DNA of 64,000 nt from NCBI GenBank assembly GCA_018667335.1, contig JABIVD010000058.1, positions 1 through 64,000 on the forward strand. The letters are read 5' to 3'. Below, one piece after another: positions 47,069 to 59,007 of this stretch. The DNA is from Rhodospirillaceae bacterium. GTDB taxonomy: Bacteria; Pseudomonadota; Alphaproteobacteria; UBA6615. The position numbers were made by a program, and so were the translations under genes. A model generated the notes under the pieces. The model ran no database searches. It was not told the DNA's origin and saw only the letters and a list, made by a program, of their open reading frames with translations. Each line of letters begins with the position of its first letter. The first letter of the stretch is position 1.

Positions 47069-48784
47069 ATGCTGCGCCATCTGTCGATCCGGGACGTTGT
47101 CCTGATCGATCGGGCTGAACTGTCATTCGGCCCGGGTCTGAGCGCCCTGACCGGCGAGACAGGTGCCGGAAAATCGATCCTGCTGGATGCATTCGGACTG
47201 ACCCTCGGCGCACGATCCGACGCAGGCCTCGTGCGGCAGGGTGCCGAACAGGCCTCTGTCACCGCGATATTCGACGAAAACAGCGCCGCAGGCCTCGAAG
47301 ACCTGTTCGACACACACGGCATCGAGATCGATCCCGGAGAAGAGCTCATTCTCCGCCGGACGGTCGGCGCCGAAGGCCGTAGCCGCGCATTTTTAAATGA
47401 TCAACCAATCAGCATCGGCCTGCTGCGCCAGATCGGCGATTCCCTGGTTGAGATTCATGGTCAGTTCGAACGATTCTCGCTCGCAGAACCCGCCAATCAG
47501 CGCCGCGCACTCGATGCATTCGCCGACAGCAGCACAGCCCGCAAACGCGTCGCCGAGCGGTTTCACGCATGGCGCGACGCTGTCGCCAGGCACAATGAGG
47601 CGCATCAGGCGCTCTCCGCGTCCGCAGACAAGGCCGATGAACTGCGCGCCGCGCTCGAGGAACTCGACCAGTTGGAAGCACAAGTCGGCGAAGAGACCGA
47701 GTTGTCCTCCCGGCGGCAACTGCTCCAGAACGCCGGACGACTGATTGAGACGCTCAACGAAGCGTCTGATGCCCTGACCGGAGAGAACGGTGCCGAGACG
47801 ATGCTCCAACGGGCCGCGGGCCGCCTGGAGCGTGATGACGATATTTCCGGCGGTCGCCTGGCACCGGTCATCGCCGCGATCGACAAAAGCAGTGCCGAAC
47901 TCGCCGAGGCGATACAGGAACTCAACTCTGTCGCCCACGCACTCGACACAGACACCGGAGAGGTTGAGGCCGTCGAGGAACGCCTGTTCGCCATTCTGGC
48001 TGCTGCGCGCCGGCACCAGGTGCCCGCCGACGAACTACCGGTGTTGCGTGAGAGCCTCGCGTCACAGCTCGCGGCAATCGATGGGCGTGACGACCATCTC
48101 GACACGCTGGCAAAGAATGTCGAGGCGGCACGGCGCGGCTACTGCGAGGTCGCCGAAAGCCTGTCCCAGACGCGCCAGAAAGCGGCCCGCAAGCTCGACA
48201 CGCGGATCGCCAAGGAATTCCCGCCCCTGAAACTCGACAATGCGACCCTGGCCACCAGCGTAACGCCGCTGGACGAGGCCGACTGGGTCGAACATGGCAT
48301 CGATGCCGTCGCATTCAATGTCTCGACCAACCCTGGCGCCACGCCCGGACCATTGGGCCGGATCGCATCAGGCGGCGAATTGAGCCGGTTCATGCTGGCC
48401 CTCAAGGTCGTGCTCGCGGGCACCTCGGGCGCGGGCACCATCGTGTTCGATGAGGTCGACACAGGTATCGGCGGCGCCACGGCGGCGGCGGTGGGTGAGC
48501 GGCTGGCGGAACTCGCCGGGTCGGGCCTGGAGCAGCAGATCCTGGTGGTCACGCACAGCCCACAGGTGGCGGCGGCGGCCGGTGAGCATCTACGGGTCGA
48601 GAAACGTACCAGCGGCAAGGCATCCGCCAGGACCGTGACGACGGATGTCGCAAGGCTGGACGCCGAGGAGCGGCGCGAGGAAATCGCCCGCATGCTGTCA
48701 GGCGCCGACATCACGGACGAAGCGCGCGCCGCAGCCGACAAACTCATGGACCGCGAAAGCACGCTCTCCGAAGTGCCCGCCTGA
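47069..48784 (+). CDS. recN: DNA repair protein RecN
   Basis: 571 residues, SMC-like. N-terminal Walker A GETGAGKSILLDAFGL (about 30-45), a central coiled coil (about 150-380), and a C-terminal ABC signature ASGGELSRFMLALK with FDEVDTGIGG as Walker B. It acts in double-strand break repair and holds chromosome ends together. It begins 6 bases after bamD. No LexA-type repeat was seen directly upstream, though recN is often SOS-induced. Confidence 0.95.
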   Translation: MLRHLSIRDVVLIDRAELSFGPGLSALTGETGAGKSILLDAFGLTLGARSDAGLVRQGAEQASVTAIFDENSAAGLEDLFDTHGIEIDPGEELILRRTVGAEGRSRAFLNDQPISIGLLRQIGDSLVEIHGQFERFSLAEPANQRRALDAFADSSTARKRVAERFHAWRDAVARHNEAHQALSASADKADELRAALEELDQLEAQVGEETELSSRRQLLQNAGRLIETLNEASDALTGENGAETMLQRAAGRLERDDDISGGRLAPVIAAIDKSSAELAEAIQELNSVAHALDTDTGEVEAVEERLFAILAAARRHQVPADELPVLRESLASQLAAIDGRDDHLDTLAKNVEAARRGYCEVAESLSQTRQKAARKLDTRIAKEFPPLKLDNATLATSVTPLDEADWVEHGIDAVAFNVSTNPGATPGPLGRIASGGELSRFMLALKVVLAGTSGAGTIVFDEVDTGIGGATAAAVGERLAELAGSGLEQQILVVTHSPQVAAAAGEHLRVEKRTSGKASARTVTTDVARLDAEERREEIARMLSGADITDEARAAADKLMDRESTLSEVPA

Positions 48785-48797
48785 GCAACACTGCCGA

Positions 48798-51850
<3,053 letters not shown>

Positions 51851-51876
51851 AAGGAAACAGCTGGGACGAGCGACAG

Positions 51877-53004
51877 CTAAGCCTTCGCCGCCTCATAGTC
51901 TGCCATGAAGTTCGGCGCCAGCTGCCGCAGGCGATCATCGTCCACACGACCCGAGCGGGTCATGTAGCTGTAGCCGAATTCCTGCGGTGTCAGCTGCATG
52001 TGCGCGGCGAAATCCTCATACCAACGCGCGCTCTTGGTCGCGGCGGCGACGATCTTCTCGACGATGGGCCGCCGTTCGGCCTCGTAACGCGTCAGTGCGG
52101 CGCGGATATCGCCGGGTTCGGCCTCGAGCGCCCCAACGAGCGCAATCACATCCTCCATCGCCAGGCGGGTACCCGACCCGATGGAGAAATGCGCCGTATG
52201 AAGCGCATCGCCGACCAGCACCATGTTCAGATGGGACCAGCGGTCGCTCCACAATTGCGGGAAGTTGCGCCAGCTTGAATTGTTTGAGATCAGCGGCTTG
52301 CCCCGCAGGGTGTCCGCGAACAGTTCCGAGCACAACACACGCGAAGCTTCGTCGCTCATCGTGGCGAAACCCGCCCGTTCCCAGGTCTCGCGTTCACACT
52401 CCACCAGGAATGTGCTCATCTCCGGCGTATAGCGGTAGTGGTGGGCGTTGACGGGGCCGTACTCGGTCTCGATGAAGGTCTGGGTCAGCGAGTTAAAAGG
52501 CGTCTCCACCCCGTACCAGGCGAATTTGTTGGGCAGATAGGACAGGGACGTCTGGAAGTCGCCCTCGTAGCTCCGGCGCACGATCGAGTTGATCCCGTCG
52601 GCGGCGATGATGAGATCCGCCTCGGGCAGATCATCAACGCTCCGTAGCACAGTCTCGAAGTGCAGTTCGGCACCCACCGCGAGCGCGCGTTCCTGCATCA
52701 ACTGCAGGAGTTTCAGGCGGCCGATCGAGGAAAACCCGACCCCGTCGATCGTGACGGTCTCGCCGCGATGGATGAGCGTCATGTCCTGCCACGTCTCCAT
52801 GGCGGGCGTGATCAGATCGTGGGTTTCGGGATCGTCCCCACGCAAAAACTCCAGCGCCCGGTCCGAGAACACCACGCCGAAACCGAACGTGGCATCCGCC
52901 GGATTTTGCTCGTAGACGTGCACCTGCGCGTCGGGATGGCGCTTCTTCCAAAGGGTCGCAAAGTAGAGCCCGGCAGGCCCCCCGCCAATAATGGCAATCC
53001 GCAT
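51877..53004 (-). CDS. FAD-dependent monooxygenase of the aryl-CoA hydroxylase type
   Basis: 375 residues. N-terminal FAD loop AIIGGGPAGLYFA, then FGFGVVFSD, and GDALHTAHFSIGSGTRLAMED near residue 270; the last part contains SARWYEDF. These match the monooxygenase half of anthraniloyl-CoA monooxygenase and salicylyl-CoA 5-hydroxylase rather than the phenol or ubiquinone hydroxylases. The old-yellow-enzyme half that anthraniloyl-CoA monooxygenase carries is absent. The gene follows the BKACE-like gene by 28 bases on the same strand, so both probably act on one CoA-linked or keto-acid substrate. The exact substrate is unknown. Confidence 0.75.
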   Translation of the reverse strand: MRIAIIGGGPAGLYFATLWKKRHPDAQVHVYEQNPADATFGFGVVFSDRALEFLRGDDPETHDLITPAMETWQDMTLIHRGETVTIDGVGFSSIGRLKLLQLMQERALAVGAELHFETVLRSVDDLPEADLIIAADGINSIVRRSYEGDFQTSLSYLPNKFAWYGVETPFNSLTQTFIETEYGPVNAHHYRYTPEMSTFLVECERETWERAGFATMSDEASRVLCSELFADTLRGKPLISNNSSWRNFPQLWSDRWSHLNMVLVGDALHTAHFSIGSGTRLAMEDVIALVGALEAEPGDIRAALTRYEAERRPIVEKIVAAATKSARWYEDFAAHMQLTPQEFGYSYMTRSGRVDDDRLRQLAPNFMADYEAAKA

Positions 53005-53032
53005 ATCAAATAATCCCCGCGGTGCCCCGCGA

Positions 53033-53926
53033 CTACGCTGCCAGCGGCTTCAGCCCCATAATCTCGCGGGCTTCCTCAGGTGTCGCCGGCTCCATGCCCA
53101 ATTCGCGGATGATGCGAACGATCCGCTCGACCAGCTGCACGTTGTTCGCCAGCACGCCGCGCTCGTAATACAGGTTGTCTTCGAGGCCGACGCGGACGTG
53201 GCCGCCGAGCAGGAGCGACAGCAGCGCGGCATTGAGCTGCGACGGGCCGATGGCACTGACGTTGAAGTTCGCGCCCTCGGGGATCAGATCGACCATCGCC
53301 TGAAGGATCTTGGGCGAATATGGCATCGCGCCCTGGAAGCCGCGATCCGCGCCGAGCACGAAATTGATGAAATAGGGAGGCTCATCGAGGCCCGCCTTGA
53401 GCAGGCTCATCACGTCCTGCAGCAGATGGGTCGGGCTGAACACCTCCCATTCGGGCTTGATGCCCTTGTCTTGCATCTTCGTGGCAAGCTCGCGGCAACG
53501 CTCGGGCGACGTGTTCATGATGATCTCGCGGCCTTCGAATGTCGCGACGATCGTCGTCGGATCGAGGGTGCACATCTCAGCCCCGCCCTCCATGCCCTTG
53601 AGGCGCTCTTCCCAGGACAGTTCGAGGAACCCGTCCGTCGATTCCTTGATCATGTCGCCGTTGATACCACCGCCCGTGGAGTTGTTCAGGATGATGTCGC
53701 ACTTGTCGCGAATGCGTTCGTTGATGTCCCGGTAGATCGCGGGATTGCAGGTCGCCTGGTCATCGGGCCGGCGGGCATGCACCGCAACAACGGACGCGCC
53801 GGCTTCGTAGCAACGATAGACGTCATCCGCGATCTCCTGCGGCTGAGTCGGGATATTGGGATTCTGTTCCTTGCTCGCCATTCCGCCCGTCGGCGCAATG
53901 GTCACAATCACTTTTCTTTCGGCCAT
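53033..53926 (-). CDS. BKACE-family beta-keto acid cleavage protein, atypical zinc site
   Basis: 297 residues, TIM-barrel fold of the 3-keto-5-aminohexanoate cleavage (DUF849) family. Family enzymes condense a beta-keto acid with acetyl-CoA and split it into a CoA ester and acetoacetate. [14 protein letters not shown]-type FVLGADRG and [15 protein letters not shown] (Arg, zinc Glu, Asp) are kept. The usual HxH zinc pair is AVH here (in [12 protein letters not shown]), so the first His is Ala, and the N-terminal catalytic-region Glu of TGAE is Met (TGGM). The function is thus uncertain. It is the first gene of a pair with the flavin monooxygenase. Confidence 0.8.
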   Translation of the reverse strand: MAERKVIVTIAPTGGMASKEQNPNIPTQPQEIADDVYRCYEAGASVVAVHARRPDDQATCNPAIYRDINERIRDKCDIILNNSTGGGINGDMIKESTDGFLELSWEERLKGMEGGAEMCTLDPTTIVATFEGREIIMNTSPERCRELATKMQDKGIKPEWEVFSPTHLLQDVMSLLKAGLDEPPYFINFVLGADRGFQGAMPYSPKILQAMVDLIPEGANFNVSAIGPSQLNAALLSLLLGGHVRVGLEDNLYYERGVLANNVQLVERIVRIIRELGMEPATPEEAREIMGLKPLAA

Positions 53927-54000
53927 GGTCTCCCCCTCTATGCAGTCGCTCTAACGGCGCAATTCACGCAGCCGACAGCTTAACGCGATTTCGGACACGC

Positions 54001-55797
54001 TCAATTCGAATCTAGCGGCCGCGTTACCTCCGCAAGCCAAGCCAGCGCATCGCCATCGAGCATCGGACCGATCTCTGCGGCGACCCGCGCATGATAGGCG
54101 TTCATCCAGGCGCGCTCGTCAGCGGTCAACAAACTCGAGGTGATCAGGCTGCGATCTATGGGTGCCAGTGTCAGCGTTTCGAAACCGAGCATCGGGCGCT
54201 CGCCGCCGGAAATGTCGCCCGGCTGGGTCACGGCCAGCAGATTCTCAATGCGAATCCCGAAGGCTCCCTCTTTGTAGTAACCGGGCTCGTTCGAAACGAT
54301 CATTCCCGGCTGCAGGGGTATCGACGACCCGGTCTTCGCGATGCGCTGCGGCCCTTCATGAACGCCGAGATAACTCCCCACCCCATGGCCCGTACCATGA
54401 TCGAAGTCGAGCCCCACCTGCCACAGCGCCTGCCGGGCATAACTGTCGAGCTGCGCACCGCTGGTCCCGGCCGGGAAACGCGCAGTCGCGATGGCGATGT
54501 GCCCCTTGAGAACCCGGGTAAACCGGTCACGCATCTCATCGGACGGCGTGCCGACAGCAACCGTCCGCGTCACGTCGGTCGTCCCGTCGAGATACTGAGC
54601 GCCTGAATCCACCAGATAGAGATCTCCCGGCGCCAAAGCCCGGTTGGTCTCTGGCGTGACGCGATAATGCACAATCGCCCCATTCGGCCCGGCGCCCGAG
54701 ATCGTGCCGAAGCTCAGATCGCGGAAATGTTCGCCGGTTTCCCGGAATTCCAGCAATCTTGCCGCGGCGGACAACTCATCGACGTCGCCCGACGGGGCCA
54801 CTTCGGACAGCCAATGCAAGAACCGCGAGAGCGCGGCCCCGTCGCGCAAATGCGCCGCACGTGTCCCGGCGAGCTCCGTCTCGTTCTTGATGGCCTTGGA
54901 AAGGGTCACCGGGTCGTTGCCGCGCAGGACCACGGCACCGGCCCGTGTCAGACGGTCAAATATCCACGCCGCGGCGCTGTCCGGGGCCACCAGAACCCGC
55001 CGGTCCTTGAGCCCATCCAACGCCCCGGCAAAGGCCTCGGGATCACGCATCTCGACTTCGCTGCCGAGATGCGCGATCAGCGCATCGGATCGTTTCTCGG
55101 GTGCGACAAACCAATCAACCGTTCCATCGGCATCCAGGATCGCAAAACTAAGGGCCAGCGGCGTGTGAGCTACATCGCCGCCACGCACATTGAGCAGCCA
55201 GGCAATGGAATCCGGCTGTGTCAGCACCGCAGCGTCCAGCTCCTCCTGCGCCAGCGCCTCACCAAGCGACCTGCGCTTGTGGGCGCTGCTGCGACCGGCA
55301 AACTGCTCATCATGCGGCACAGCGGGTGCAGACGGCGGCGGCGGCTGGTCGTCCCACACTGCATCCACCGGGTTTGTCTCGACCAAGATGAGAGCCACAC
55401 CGGCGGCCTCGGCTGAATTGCGCAAACGTTGCACGCCGGCCTGCGTGTGCAGCCACGGGTCGACACCGAGACGCATGCCCTGACGAAGAACCCCACCAAG
55501 CCAGTCGGCCACCGGCGCTTCGATCAGATGATGGAACTCGTACAACGCCCCGTCGACCTGGTCGCGCACCTGAAGCGTGTAGCGACCATCAACAAACATC
55601 GCCGCCCGGTCCGCCAACACCACCGCCGTACCCGCGGAGCCCGTAAACCCGGTCAGCCAGGACAGACGCTCGGCATCCGGCGGCAGAAACTCGTTCTGGT
55701 GGGCGTCGGAATGGGGCACCACGAACCCGTCGAGGCCCTGTTCCGCAATTTTGTCGCGGAGGGCCGACAGGCGTTGGCTCGGAGATTTGGCGTTCAT
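54001..55797 (-). CDS. Aminopeptidase P family protein (Xaa-Pro aminopeptidase)
   Basis: 598 residues from the ATG at 55797; an upstream TTG-type start would add 12 unusual residues. This is the long, eukaryote-like three-domain form: two creatinase N-domains (about 10-300) and an M24 pita-bread domain with metal ligands in YLVDSGAQYLDGTTDVTRT, GTGHGVGSYLGVHEGP and ENLL. It removes N-terminal residues before proline. It is 74 bases upstream of the BKACE-like gene on the same strand, but a shared role is not evident; divergent from the cupin gene. Confidence 0.92.
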   Translation of the reverse strand: MNAKSPSQRLSALRDKIAEQGLDGFVVPHSDAHQNEFLPPDAERLSWLTGFTGSAGTAVVLADRAAMFVDGRYTLQVRDQVDGALYEFHHLIEAPVADWLGGVLRQGMRLGVDPWLHTQAGVQRLRNSAEAAGVALILVETNPVDAVWDDQPPPPSAPAVPHDEQFAGRSSAHKRRSLGEALAQEELDAAVLTQPDSIAWLLNVRGGDVAHTPLALSFAILDADGTVDWFVAPEKRSDALIAHLGSEVEMRDPEAFAGALDGLKDRRVLVAPDSAAAWIFDRLTRAGAVVLRGNDPVTLSKAIKNETELAGTRAAHLRDGAALSRFLHWLSEVAPSGDVDELSAAARLLEFRETGEHFRDLSFGTISGAGPNGAIVHYRVTPETNRALAPGDLYLVDSGAQYLDGTTDVTRTVAVGTPSDEMRDRFTRVLKGHIAIATARFPAGTSGAQLDSYARQALWQVGLDFDHGTGHGVGSYLGVHEGPQRIAKTGSSIPLQPGMIVSNEPGYYKEGAFGIRIENLLAVTQPGDISGGERPMLGFETLTLAPIDRSLITSSLLTADERAWMNAYHARVAAEIGPMLDGDALAWLAEVTRPLDSN

Positions 55798-55901
55798 GGC
55801 CGCGAAGCTACGCGAGGCCCCACCGGAAGACAATTCCGTGCTGCCGCGCTATCCTCGCATCGGAAAACACGACCGGAAAACAAACAGAGGGACGAGACAT
55901 C

Positions 55902-56456
55902 ATGACACGCGTTGATCCGCCGCCAGGACCCAGCATCAGCATCGCCGACATGGAGGCATGCACCGCCCGCTTCAACGAGATCAAGGGCAGCGGCCTTTGC
56001 TTCATGGACCAGCGTATTCCCGGCCATGAACGCGAGATGATCAACCTGTGCGGCCTCGGCGTGACCGAGAATGAGGCTGACCCGGATCTGGCACCGAAAC
56101 TCGGCAACGCCCATGGCTTTGCCCACGGCTTTGCCAAATGCGATCCCGGCTGTGGCGCGGCGCTGCACTGGCACGAGACCGAAGAGGTCTTCATGCCGCT
56201 CGACGGGAAATGGTCGATATACTGGCGCGATGGCGAGGAAGAGCGCGAGGTTTTCCTTGAGGCCGGCGATACCGTCTCCGTCCCAATCGGCATCTACCGC
56301 GGCTTCAAGAACGTGTCCGACAAGCCGGCCACACTGCAATTCATCGTCGGCGGGCCGGACACCGGCAAGGTGCACTGGCATCCGTCGGTGATCGATGCCG
56401 CCCGCAAGACCGGCCTGGAGGTCGATGACAACGGCCTTCTGGTCGAGATCGAATAG
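55902..56456 (+). CDS. Cupin-domain protein
   Basis: 184 residues with one cupin fold (about 60-150): ALHWHETEEVFMPLDGKWSI supplies two His and a Glu as metal ligands, and the second motif is GDTVSVPIGIYRGFKNV, where a His is replaced by Tyr. No enzyme class can be assigned; such proteins bind or isomerise small acids, or act as oxygenases. It is 13 bases upstream of the GMC oxidoreductase and surely co-transcribed with it. Confidence 0.82.
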   Translation: MTRVDPPPGPSISIADMEACTARFNEIKGSGLCFMDQRIPGHEREMINLCGLGVTENEADPDLAPKLGNAHGFAHGFAKCDPGCGAALHWHETEEVFMPLDGKWSIYWRDGEEEREVFLEAGDTVSVPIGIYRGFKNVSDKPATLQFIVGGPDTGKVHWHPSVIDAARKTGLEVDDNGLLVEIE

Positions 56457-56469
56457 CCTGGAAGGCCCC

Positions 56470-58101
56470 ATGCAAGATCTAGGTTCCTTCGACTATGTGA
56501 TTGTTGGCGCGGGTTCGGCCGGCTGCGTCCTTGCCAACCGCCTGTCCGCCGACCCGGATGTATCCGTCCTGCTCCTCGAGGCGGGCGGCAAGGACAATTA
56601 CTTCTGGATCCACATACCCGTCGGCTACCTGTACTGCATGAACAATCCGCGCACGGACTGGATGTTCAGCACCGAGGCAGAGGAAGGCCTGAACGGACGC
56701 GCGCTGGCCTATCCGCGCGGTCGCGTGCTGGGCGGCTGTTCGTCGATCAACGGCATGATCTACATGCGCGGCCAGTCCCGCGACTATGACCAGTGGCGTC
56801 AGCTCGGCAACACCGGCTGGGGCTGGGATGATGTGCTGCCCTACTTCATGAAGTCGGAAGACCAGGCGGCGGTGCCAACCGACGAAGTGCATGAGAGCGG
56901 CGGCGAGTGGCGGGTCGAGAACCAGCGCCTGTCCTGGGAGGTGCTCGACGCGTTCCAGGAGGCTGCCGCGCAGGTGGGCATTCCCAAGACCAATGACTTC
57001 AACCGGGGCGACAATCACGGCTGCGGCTACTTCCATGTCAACCAGCGCACGGGCATGCGCTGGAGCACGTCGCGCGCCTTCCTCAAGCCCGCGCGCAACC
57101 GCAGCAATCTGACTGTCCTGACCCATGCCGAGGTAGACAAGATTCAGCTCGAAGGGCGCAAGGTCATGGGCCTGGCGCTGCGCCTCAAGGGTGCACCCGC
57201 ATCGGTACAGATCGACGGTGAATTGATCCTGTCGGCCGGCTCCATCGGCAGCCCGCAGATCCTCGAACTATCCGGCATCGGCAATCCCGATGTTCTGGGT
57301 GCCCACGGAATCGAGACGGTGCATGCGCTGCCTGGGGTCGGCGAGAATTTGCAGGACCATCTGCAGGTCCGCTGCGCCTACAAGGTTACGGGCGTCAAAA
57401 CCCTGAACGAGCGGGCGAACAAACTCCTCGGAAAGGCGGGTATCGCGCTGGAGTATCTGTTCAAGCGCTCGGGTCCCATGTCGATGGCACCGTCCCAGCT
57501 CGGCGCGTTCGCCAAATCGGACCCGTCGCTCGAATTCCCGAACCTGCAATATCATGTGCAGCCGCTCACCCTTGAGAAGTTCGGCGAGCCGCTGCACCCC
57601 TTCCCGGCCTTCACCGCGAGCGTCTGCAACCTGCGGCCCGAGAGCCGCGGTTCGGTCCACATCAAGAGCGGCAAGGCCGGCGACAAGCCGTCGATCCGGC
57701 CCAACTATCTCTCGACGGAAGCCGACCGGCGGGTCGCGGTCGAGGCAATCCGGCTCACCCGCAACATCGTGGCCCAGTCACCCATGGCAAAGTACGCCCC
57801 CGAAGAGTTCAAACCCGGCCCCGAGATCGCAAGCGACGCCGAACTGGCCAAAGCGGCCGGCGACATCGCGACCACCATCTTCCACCCGGTCGGGACCGCC
57901 AAGATGGGTCAAGATCCCGGGTCGGTCGTCGATGACCGGCTTCGTGTGCACGGCATTGAAGGACTTCGGGTCGTCGATGCCTCGGTCATGCCGACCATCA
58001 CCAGCGGCAACACGAATTCGCCCGTGATCATGATCGCGGAAAAGGCGGCGGATATGATCCGTGAAGATCGGCGCAGCGCGGCCGGCGCGCGTGCGGCCTA
58101 G
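56470..58101 (+). CDS. GMC-family FAD oxidoreductase (choline dehydrogenase-like)
   Basis: 543 residues from the ATG at 56470, four bases after GGAAGG. FAD motif [17 protein letters not shown] (about 11-27), GMC signature 1 in [15 protein letters not shown], signature 2 in [15 protein letters not shown], and the C-terminal catalytic His in [10 protein letters not shown] plus Asn in [12 protein letters not shown]. The group oxidises primary alcohols such as choline, glycol ethers or aromatic alcohols; substrate not predictable. Cytoplasmic (no signal peptide). Paired with the cupin gene. Confidence 0.92.
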   Translation: MQDLGSFDYVIVGAGSAGCVLANRLSADPDVSVLLLEAGGKDNYFWIHIPVGYLYCMNNPRTDWMFSTEAEEGLNGRALAYPRGRVLGGCSSINGMIYMRGQSRDYDQWRQLGNTGWGWDDVLPYFMKSEDQAAVPTDEVHESGGEWRVENQRLSWEVLDAFQEAAAQVGIPKTNDFNRGDNHGCGYFHVNQRTGMRWSTSRAFLKPARNRSNLTVLTHAEVDKIQLEGRKVMGLALRLKGAPASVQIDGELILSAGSIGSPQILELSGIGNPDVLGAHGIETVHALPGVGENLQDHLQVRCAYKVTGVKTLNERANKLLGKAGIALEYLFKRSGPMSMAPSQLGAFAKSDPSLEFPNLQYHVQPLTLEKFGEPLHPFPAFTASVCNLRPESRGSVHIKSGKAGDKPSIRPNYLSTEADRRVAVEAIRLTRNIVAQSPMAKYAPEEFKPGPEIASDAELAKAAGDIATTIFHPVGTAKMGQDPGSVVDDRLRVHGIEGLRVVDASVMPTITSGNTNSPVIMIAEKAADMIREDRRSAAGARAA

Positions 58102-58122
58102 CCTCTTTCTGAACCTGCTCCG

Positions 58123-58998
58123 CTAACCACAAATAAGCGTCGACCATTCATCGTGATGTATGCGCGCGCGCAGGTGCAACCCCGCGCGCCTGTACGCCGC
58201 GATGACCTGTGGCTCCTGGGTGCGGAGCAGACCCGAGAGGATTACCGGTGCGCCCGATGCACGATGCGCAGCAATCAACGGTGCGAGCCGCTCCAGCGGC
58301 CGCGCGAGGATATTGGCCAGCACCAGGCCGAACGGCCCGTGTCGGCGCACCATCACCGCATCGAGCCCCCGGCTCTCATAGGTCCGCATAAAGGCCGACA
58401 CGCCGTTCACACGGACATTCTCGCGCGCCTTGGCGACGGCGATCGGATCAATGTCCGATCCGATCACGCGCGCCCGCATGGCCTTGGCGGCGGCGATTCC
58501 CAGGATGCCGGTGCCGCAGCCGAGATCGAGGACAGGCGCCGCGGCGACCCCGGACCGGATCACCCGGTCGAGCGCTTCCAGGCAGCCACGCGTGGTGCCG
58601 TGATGGCCCGTGCCGAAGGCCGTCGCCGCATCCACACGAATAGGCACAGTGCCGGCCGGCGGCGGATCCATATGGTCGGAATCATGAATGTAGAAACGTC
58701 CGGCCCTCACCGGGGCGAAGCTCGCCTGGTTCTCGGCGACCCAGTCCACGTCCGGTAGCAAGACGACATCACCCGTAGGAACGTCGGTCCCCAGGCGTCG
58801 CGCGGTGTCCGCCAGCGCTGCGGTCAGGGCGGTCTCGTCCGGCGCCTCGCTGCCATAGCCGGAGATCCGCGTCTCGCCTGTTCCCTCGATCGGGAACAGG
58901 CTGATCACGTCTGCGAAGAGTTCCAGCGTGTCGGAAAATTCATCATGTGCCGCGGACGGCACGAAGAGTTCGATCTTCCAGGCGGTGTTGCCTGCCAC
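58123..58998 (-). CDS. prmA: Ribosomal protein L11 methyltransferase
   Basis: 291 residues. N-terminal substrate domain (about 1-90), then a class I SAM domain with VLDLGCGTGILGIAAA (about 156) and DAATAFGTGHHGTTRGCLE, the PrmA-specific run, and ANILARPLERLAP. It trimethylates L11. It sits 9 bases after the helicase gene on the same strand; the two face away from the cupin-GMC pair. Confidence 0.95.
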   Translation of the reverse strand: MAGNTAWKIELFVPSAAHDEFSDTLELFADVISLFPIEGTGETRISGYGSEAPDETALTAALADTARRLGTDVPTGDVVLLPDVDWVAENQASFAPVRAGRFYIHDSDHMDPPPAGTVPIRVDAATAFGTGHHGTTRGCLEALDRVIRSGVAAAPVLDLGCGTGILGIAAAKAMRARVIGSDIDPIAVAKARENVRVNGVSAFMRTYESRGLDAVMVRRHGPFGLVLANILARPLERLAPLIAAHRASGAPVILSGLLRTQEPQVIAAYRRAGLHLRARIHHDEWSTLICG

Positions 58999-59007
58999 GT
59001 GCGCGTC

